DNA of 64,000 nt from Xenopus tropicalis (taxonomy: Eukaryota > Chordata > Amphibia > Anura > Pipidae), in the NCBI RefSeq assembly GCF_000004195.4, contig NC_030683.2:65646764-65710763 (forward strand). The letters run 5' to 3'. The position numbers and the translations under genes are program-made. Each line of letters starts with the position of its first letter. Positions within the stretch are counted from its first letter, which is position 1. The notes beneath the pieces were generated by a model. It saw only the letters and a list, made by a program, of their open reading frames with translations. It was not told where the DNA came from and ran no database searches. Shown here one piece after another: positions 56,781-64,000 of the stretch.

Positions 56781-57984
56781 CAAAGCTGTAAGTGTGTAAA
56801 GTTGGGGTGTATGGAGCGGCGCCATAAAAAGACGGGGGGTGGGTTCGCTTAGAAAAGCACAAGCAACCTGCTACACTATAGGGCGAAGAAGTGTGGAGAG
56901 TTTGGGTGTTGTAACCCTAAAACTGTAGGAGGAGTAGCGTTTAGAAAATGTGGGGCGCTAAGAAGAACAAAAAGCAGAAGAATAATCTGAAGTCGAAGAA
57001 CAGTATGTTGGGTTGCATGTCTAAATTCCCAGATCCCTGCTTGTTTCTCTGAGATATGGTGCTGGCAGCCTACAGCAGTGTGAAGACTACAGTGACATCA
57101 CTGAAATCTCTCTCCCCTTCCTGTAGGCTGCCAGCGGCAGCCTTCCTATTCTCTGAGCATGTGTGTAAATTGATCCTGTCTCCTGTTCTGAGCTACACAT
57201 GCCCACCAGCCAATCAGAAGCGGATCTGGCAGAGGGGAGGGGGGGGGAGGGAATGAAACACGTGCAATATGAAGTAAGGAGGGAAAGAAAGGGAGAATAC
57301 CTTTTTAGAGATGGCTGCCTGTTCTAGAAAATGTGAAGTAAGTGTGACTGAGTAAATATTTGATTAGGTGAGCCAAAAGTGTGGTGTTTTTACTAAACAA
57401 TAGGAGGACTATTGGGCAGTATGCTTTTTAAATTTTGACTTGCATTCTCCTTTAAATGCAACCTAAGAACCTGGATGCCTGTTTTAGGAGAATAAGAGGG
57501 CTGTACAGAGAACAGAAAGTCAGGTGCTTGGCATTGGAAATACGAGAGAAGGCACTTCAGTTATTAAAAGAAAGCTAGTAAACTGTGATGTCTGTGAGCG
57601 GGAATCTGGAGCATCAGAGCTGATGTTACTGAAGCAGAATGTGAAGCAGAAGTAGCTGTATAGAGTGTAGCTTATCTGCTTGTTTCTGTGAGGGGCCTTG
57701 GATAGTGCAGAGAGAGCAAGGAGTAACTTTGCAAAGTGATTCCCAGTTCTTTGTGAGGGCTGAAGATATGGGAGCTTTAATTAATCTAGAAAGGGAGAGG
57801 ACTTACCCTACTTATCCTTCTTCTAGTGCTCCAACATGAGGTATAGTAGGGTTAGTGTCCTGCGTTGACAAGGCCACCGGTATAGGGACTTAAGTGGTTG
57901 AGCTCAGACACAGTGAGTAAGGGACTGCTTGGAGACTAAACTACACAGGGGATTGTCACTAAAGCAGGCAATACTACCTCTGAA
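56781..57984. other. Intergenic repeat-like DNA
   Basis: Contains gcgccataaaaagacggggg near 56819 and a MITE-like segment at about 57040-57450 (gcagcctacagcagtgtgaa and its inverse-like ctgtaggctgccagcggcag, ending tcctttaaatgcaac). No gene is seen. Confidence 0.45.
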
Positions 57985-59038
57985 GAGGATAGTTACATAG
58001 GGTTAAAAAAAGACCATAGAAAGACCTTTCTATGTCCACCTCCAGGTCATTAATAAACAAGTTAAAAAGCAAAGGACCAAAGACTGACCCCTGCGGTACT
58101 CCACTAAACATGGTCCAATTACTACTACTCTTTGTAATCTATCCTTCAGCCAGTTCTCTATCTAATTACAAATATTATGTTCTAGGCCAATATTCCTCAA
58201 TTTTATCATTAACCTTCTGTGAGGTACTGTATCAAATGCTTTAGCAAGGTCTAAATAGATGACATCAACTGCCATTCCAGCATCGAGGTTCCTGCTCACC
58301 TCCTCATAAAAGGCGACTAAATTAGTCTGGCAAGATCTGTTACGCATAAAACCATGCTGGCACAAACTTATAGTATTGTGATTAGGAATGTATTCAAGTA
58401 CCCTATCCCTTATTACCCCTTCCAAAAGTTTTCCTGCTACTGATGTTAGACTAATAGGCCTATAGTTTTCAGGCTGAGAACGGGATCCCTTTTTAAATAA
58501 CGGCACCACATTAGCAATCCGCCAGTCTCTCGGCACAATGCCAGACCTCAACGAATACTGAAAAATTAAGTGAAGAGGCTTGGCAATCACAGCACTAATC
58601 TCATTTAATACCCTGGGATGAATCCCATCCGGTCCTGGACCTTTGTTTACCTTTACATGTTCAAGTCTCTTTTGAATTTCCTCCTGAGTGACCCATGCGT
58701 CAGTAGCTAAATTACTAGAATTGGGCATATTAAAAGGAAAGCCTTCATTACCTGGCTCCTCAGATGTATAGACAGATGAAAAATAAGAGTTTCTAATTTC
58801 AGCTTTTTTCCTGTTCTCATCAACCAACTTACCCCCCCATGATAATAAGGTTCCCACCCCTTCTTGCTTCATTTTTTAACTATTCACATAATTAAAAAAT
58901 AATTTAGGATTACTTTTACTCCTAGCTGCAATATCCCTTTACATCTCTATTTTAGCTTGCCTGATAGCTTTTTTGCATGTTTTATTTGCTTCCTTGTACC
59001 TGATGAAAGTTTCTGCTGTCCCAGTTAACTTGAATGCT
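57985..59038 (-). mobile_element. CR1-like LINE fragment
   Basis: Minus-strand non-LTR retrotransposon piece covering the end of the endonuclease linker and the first half of reverse transcriptase. The upstream limit on this strand is cut by the TTAA element at 59039. The downstream limit near 57985 follows the GVPQGS region, so the YADD region and 3' end are missing. Confidence 0.85.
57990..58990 (-). pseudogene. CR1-like reverse transcriptase pseudogene
   Basis: A long open stretch (58872-58162, 236 codons) carries GPGPDGIHPRVLNEI, VVPLFKKGSRSQPENYRPIS, LTSVAGKLLEGVIRDRV, CQHGFMRNRSCQTNL and VDVIYLDLAKAFDTVPHRRL, i.e. RT blocks up to the first catalytic aspartate. After a frameshift, FSGVPQGSVFGPLLFNLFIN appears at about 58050-58110. 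Upstream text AIRQAKIE and NYVNS precedes it with stops. The set is typical of CR1-group LINEs. The protein is truncated and frameshifted. Confidence 0.88.
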
Positions 59039-59639
59039 TTAACCTTTTTAGTGCCACAGGACGTAGAATCTACGTCCTGTGTATCAAAGGACCAAAGTGC
59101 CACAGAACGTAGATTCTACGTCCTGCTGCACTTCCGGTTTTGGGAGCGGAGGAACGGCTTTTCAAGCCGTTCCTTCGCTCCCCACTCGTTCCCCAGCCTC
59201 CAGACAACAGTCAGAGGTGGGGAACGAGTGGCCCCTGGGTAGCGATCGCCCAGGGGCCCCATGGGACTCACCTGCCATCCAGGTGGCTTTCTGTGCAGCT
59301 CCTCTCCCTTCCGCAGCTTCCCCCTCTGGCCCCCCTGCTTCCTGACACGCCCCCTCACATGAGCTGATGCTGCTGGTGTGCCAGATCGTTTTTCTCCTCC
59401 AGATCCTCACCTAGACCTCAAGTAAGTGGCAAATACACACACAAACACACAATCACACATTTATTACACTAATACACACTTATACTCACACTTACACACA
59501 CACACATGCATTTTTGGGAGGTTTTCAAACATTTATCACTTACAGCACTTAGAGAAAACTCACACTTGGTTGCACACTCGCACACATGCACACAAAACAC
59601 ATTTTACACACATGTACACACACACTTACACACTTATGT

Positions 59640-60060
59640 AATTTTGTAATTATTTTTTTTTTTCTAATCGCATCGTTTTTATTCTTGCCTGAAAAAAATG
59701 TTTTATTGCCATTGCGGATAGTGTATTCGCTAACCGCACTGCGCAATACCTTTTGTGTATTATTTTGGTGTTTCTACTACATTTTCTGTGATTTTGGTGG
59801 ATTTTTGGGTATTTTACTGCATGTTTAGCCATTTTATAGCATTTTCAGTTATGCATAGTTGTTGTTTGCTTGACTTTGTCTGTAAAACTTATTTGCCCTA
59901 GCCAAAATACTCAAACTGTTATTCTGCCCGCAGATATTATTAGGCAAAAAAAAAAAATGATTTTAGTGATTTTTTTTTTATCTTTATCAATTGTATTGCT
60001 TTTTACATTGTTCTTTGTTACTTGTCTTTGCACATGGACATTTTGTCTGCTGTATTTCAA
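59640..60060. other. T-rich spacer within piggyBac-like element
   Basis: AT-rich non-coding sequence between the CA-rich tract and the first satellite unit. No gene is seen. Confidence 0.5.
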
Positions 60061-63000
60061 TTTGGCATCCTCTGTACCCCACATAGTTTGGTAAATCTAT
60101 TCATATTGGGCATCAAACTGTTCAGTAGACTAGTGGCGTTCATACTTAGAGTGTTTTATGTTGGTACGTTACTAAATGTGGGGTACATAATGGGGCAACA
60201 TGCAAGCTTTGTGACGATTTTCAGAAATGTCACAAAAACAGTTCTGTTTAGCATAGCTTTGTAATTTGGTAGTTTGTAGTAGAAAGATGTATTTACCCAT
60301 TTTTGTTTTGTCAGAATGTGTACTTTCGGAAAATATATGGTTTTCTAGGGTCTCCTTACTGTTAGGTGGTCGTATGGCACATAATACACATACCGGGTGC
60401 AAAAACTGCATGAGCCGAAGCATCTTATGTGAAAATTCATATGCACTATTTTTACTTGGGTGCCCCTGTACCCCACATAGTTTGGTAAATCTATGCATAT
60501 AGGGCATCAAACTGTTCAGTAGACCCCTGGCGTTCATATTTAGAATGTTTTATGTTGATACGGTACAAAATGTGGGGGTACATAATGGGGTAAAATGCAA
60601 GCTTTGTGACAATTTTCAGAAATGTCATAAAAACCGTTCTGTTTAGCATAGCTTTGTAGTTTGGTAGTTTGTAGTAGAAAGATGTATTTACCCATTTTTG
60701 TTTTGTCAGAATGTGTACTTTCGGAAAATATATGGTTTTCTAGGGTCTCCTTACTGTTAGGTGGTCGTATGGCACATAATACACATACCGGGTGCAAAAA
60801 CTGCATGAGCCGAAGCATCTTACGTGAAAATTCATATGCACTATTTTTACTTGGGTGCCCCTGTACCCCACATAGTTTGGTAAATCTATGCATATAGGGC
60901 ATCAAACTATTCAGTAGACCCCTGGCGTTCATATTTAGAATGTTTTATGTTGATACGGTACAAAATGTGGGGGTACATAATGGGGTAAAATGCAAGCTTT
61001 GTGACAATTTTCAGAAATGTCATAAAAATCGTTCTGTTTAGCATAGCTTTGTAGTTTGGTAGTTTGTAGTAGAAAGATGTATTTACCCATTTTTGTTTTG
61101 TCAGAATGTGTACTTTCGGAAAATATATGGTTTTCTAGGGTCTCCTTACTGTTAGGTGGTCGTATGGCACATAATACACATACCGGGTGCAAAAACTGCA
61201 TGAGCCGAAGCATCTTATGTGAAAATTCATATGCACTATTTTTACTTGGGTGCCCCTGTACCCCACATAGTTTGGTAAATCTATGCATATAGGGCATCAA
61301 ACTGTTCAGTAGACCCCTGGTGTTCATATTTAGAATGTTTTATGTTGATACGGTACAAAATGTGGGGGTAAATAATGGGGTAAAATGCAAGCTTTGTGAC
61401 AATTTTCAGAAATGTCAAAAAAATCGTTCTGTTTAGCATAGCTTTGTAGTTTGGTAGTTTGCAGTAGAAAGATGTATTTACCCATTTTTGTTTTGTCAGA
61501 TTGTGTACTTTCGGAAAATGTATAGTTTTCTAGGGTCTCCTTACTGTTAGGGGGTCTTATGCCGCATAATGCACATGCCGGTAGCTTATATTGCAGTGTA
61601 TACACTTTGTATGCACTAACTTCCTTTTGGGGTCTCTAAATGCCAGATACATCGGTGATCCTATGCACAATGGGCATCAAACTGTTCAGCGGACCCTTGG
61701 TTTTCATATTTAGGGTGTGTTTTCTTGGTACCTAATGTTATGTGGGAGATATGGTGCTTGAAAGTGGAAGATTTGATGTGATTTTCAGGTATTTCACCAA
61801 AATTAGCAATTTAGGGAAAGCACTGCGACTCTGTAGTTTGGAGTAGAAAGACATGGGTACCAATTTTGAATTCGCCCGAATGTGTACTTTCCAAAAATAT
61901 ATGGTTTTGGGGGGTCAATGTATTTTTTTGTGTTTTTACCCCACAGAAAATGCAGTTAACGTGTTGAATTTTCAGTAGCTAAAGAGACCTCTGGGGCAAT
62001 CTCTATGCACTGACGTCCTTATAGGGTCTCTAAATGCCAGATACAGTGCTGATCCTATGCACAATGGGCATCAAACTGTTCAGCGGACCCTTGGCTTTCA
62101 TATTTAGGGTGTGTTTTCTTGGTACCTAATGTTATGTGGGAGATAAGGTGCTTGAAAGTGGAAGATTTGATGTGTTTTTCAGGTATTTCACCAAAACTAG
62201 CAATTTTGGGAAAGCACTGCGACTCTGTAGTTTGGAGTAGAAAGACATGGGTACCAATTTTGAATTCGCCCGAATGTGTACTTTCCAAAAATATATGGTT
62301 TTGGGGGGTCAATGTATTTTTTTGTGTTTTTACCCCACAGAAAATGCAGTTAACGTGTTGAATTTTCAGTAGCTAAAGAGACCTCTGGGGCAATCTCTAT
62401 GCACTGACATCCTTATGGGGTCTCTAAATGCCAGATACAGTGCTGATCCTATGCACAATGGGCATCAAACTGTTCAGCGGACCCTTGGCTTTCATATTTA
62501 GGGTGTGTTTTCTTGGTACCTAATGTTATGTGGGAGATATGGTGCTTGAAAGTGGAAGATTTGATGTGATTTTCAGGTATTTCACCACAACTAGCAATTT
62601 TGGGAAAGCACTGCGACTCTGTAGTTTGGAGTAGAAAGACATGGGTACCAATTTTGAATTCGCCCGAATGTGTACTTTCCAAAAATATATGCTTTTGGGG
62701 GGTCAATGTATTTTTTTGTGTTTTTACCCCATAGAAAATGCAGTAAACGTGTTGAATTTTCAGTAGCTAAAGAGACCTCTGGGGCAATCTCTATGCACTG
62801 ACATCCTTATGGGGTCTCTAAATGCCAGATACAGTGCTGATCCTATGCACAATGGGCATCAAACTGTTCAGCGGACCCTTGGCTTTCATATTTAGGGTGT
62901 GTTTTCTTGGTACCTAATGTTATGTGGGAGATATGGTGCTTGAAAGTGGAAGATTTGATGTGATTTTCAGGTATTTCACCACAACTAGCAATTTTGGGAA

Positions 63001-63960
63001 AGCACTGCGACTCTGTAGTTTGGAGTAGAAAGACATGGGTACCAATTTTGAATTCGCCCGAATGTGTACTTTCCAAAAATATATGGTTTTGGGGGGGTCA
63101 ATGTATTTTTTTGTGTTTTTACCCCACAGAAAATGCAGTAAACGTGTTGAATTTTCAGTAGCTAAAGAGACCTCTGGGGCAATCTCTATGCACTGACGTC
63201 CTTATGGGGTCTCTAAATGCCAGATACAGTGCTGATCCTATGCACAATGGGCATCAAACTGTTCAGCGGACCCTAGGCTTTCATATTTCGGGTGTGTTTT
63301 CTTGGTAGCTAATGTTATGTGGGAGATAAGGTGCTTGAAAGTGGAAGATTTGATGTGTTTTTCAGGTATTTAACCAAAACTAGCAATTTTGGGAAAGCAC
63401 TGCGACTCTGTAGTTTGGAGTAGAAAGACATGGGTACCAATTTTGAATTCGCCCGAATGTGTACTTTCCAAAAATATATGGTTTTGGGGGGTCAATGTAT
63501 TTTTTTTGTGTTTTTACCCCACAGAAAATGCAGTAAAGTGTTGAATTTTCAGTAGCTAAAGAGACCTCTGGGGCAATCTCTATGCACTGACGTCCTTATA
63601 GGGTCTCTAAATGCCAGATACAGTGCTGATCCTATGCACAATGGGCATCAAACTGTTCAGCGGATCCTTGGCTTTCATATTTAGGGTGTGTTCTTTTGGT
63701 ACCTAATGTTATGTGGGAGATAAGGTGCTTGAAAGTGGAAGATTTGATGTGATTTTTAGGTATTTCATCAAAACTGGCAATTTTGGGAAAGAATTGCGAC
63801 TCAGTAGTTTGGAGTAGAAAGACATGGGTACCAATTTTGAATTCGTCCGAATGTGTTCTTTCCAAAAATATATGATTTTGGGGGGTCAATGTATTTTTTT
63901 GTGTTTTTACCCCACAGAAAATGCAGTAAATGTGTTGAATTTTCAGTAGCTAATATATTA
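60060..63960. repeat. 394-395 bp tandem repeat, ten copies in two subtypes
   Basis: The landmark catcaaactgttcag starts at 60111, 60505, 60900, 61295, 61675, 62069, 62463, 62857, 63252 and 63647; spacings are 394, 395, 395, 380, 394, 394, 394, 395 and 395. Copies to about 61600 form subtype A (gatgtatttacccatttttg, catgagccgaagcatctta); later copies form subtype B (tagaaagacatgggtaccaa, ttttggggggtcaatg). Within a subtype the units are nearly identical, which implies recent amplification. The minus-strand frames of 77-130 codons recurring in each unit are repeat artefacts. Confidence 0.95.
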
Positions 63961-64000
63961 TTCAAATTGCAGGCGGGTAGTTGCTCGCCAAAGTCAATCA

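Larger units (their letters stand above)
59039..64000. mobile_element. TTAA-started piggyBac-like element, copy 2 (open at window end)
   Basis: TTAA at 59039-59042 is followed by cctttttagtgccacagg and two copies of an acgtagattctacgtcctg palindrome (about 59060-59078 and 59108-59126), each near agtgccaca. Then come gcgatcg at 59242-59248 in a GC-rich palindromic segment, a CA-rich tract at 59430-59640, a T-rich spacer, and the 394-bp repeats. The order equals that of the element at 2834-8038. Its right terminus is outside the window. No transposase is visible in this part. Confidence 0.7.

Noticed and set aside
60172..63889. Recurrent minus-strand open frames of 77-130 codons in each 394-bp unit
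   Set aside because: They repeat with the satellite, lack any recognisable domain, differ in length by chance stops, and similar frames exist on the + strand of the same units.

Overview
The window is vertebrate nuclear DNA, almost certainly from a Xenopus-type frog. It has small exons in long AT-rich introns and a dense, nested load of DNA transposons (hAT, Harbinger, Tc1, TTAA-duplicating piggyBac/Kolobok-like) plus Penelope-like, L1, CR1 and Ty3/gypsy retroelements. No bacterial or organellar features are present. The species is inferred from gene sequence and repeat style, not proven.

Two cellular genes are present, both on the + strand. The last five coding exons of draxin (8409-21848) encode the end of a secreted axon-guidance repellent, including its whole ten-cysteine C-terminal domain; its N-terminal exons lie upstream of the window. 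The complete five-exon agtrap gene (36030-51080) encodes a 163-residue multi-pass membrane protein, the angiotensin II type 1 receptor-associated protein. As I recall the human map, DRAXIN-AGTRAP is also the order and orientation at 1p36.22, so this looks like conserved synteny rather than a functional operon.

Layout. 1-1854: unassigned DNA with a small palindromic repeat. 1863-2826: hAT element with an internal minisatellite. 2834-8038: TTAA-flanked piggyBac-like element carrying a diverged 394-bp tandem repeat and split by a Penelope-like element (3195-5750) with a hammerhead-like end. 8409-21848: draxin, with a Harbinger element, a TTAA element and other MITEs in its introns. 21849-28140: draxin 3' UTR, microsatellites, a 430-bp palindrome and a telltale cluster of repeats. 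28150-34500: degenerate L1 on the minus strand, interrupted by a solo LTR and a MITE. 34580-36029: hairpin, short tandem repeats and the agtrap promoter. 36030-51645: agtrap, whose introns hold a Ty3/gypsy pol relic and a Tc1 relic. 51975-56780: hAT and other MITEs, then a 21-copy degenerate tandem array. 57985-59038: CR1-like LINE fragment. 59039-64000: second TTAA piggyBac-like element with ten copies of the 394-bp repeat, running off the window.

The most interesting non-genic signals are the 394-bp repeat carried inside two separate TTAA elements at opposite ends of the window, the hammerhead-like Penelope terminus with a paired core substitution, the very long palindrome at 25084-25517, and the CCAAT/GC-box-like array at 53.9-56.7 kb. 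All coordinates were read by eye; exon boundaries are to the base, repeat boundaries are approximate unless a target-site duplication is given.
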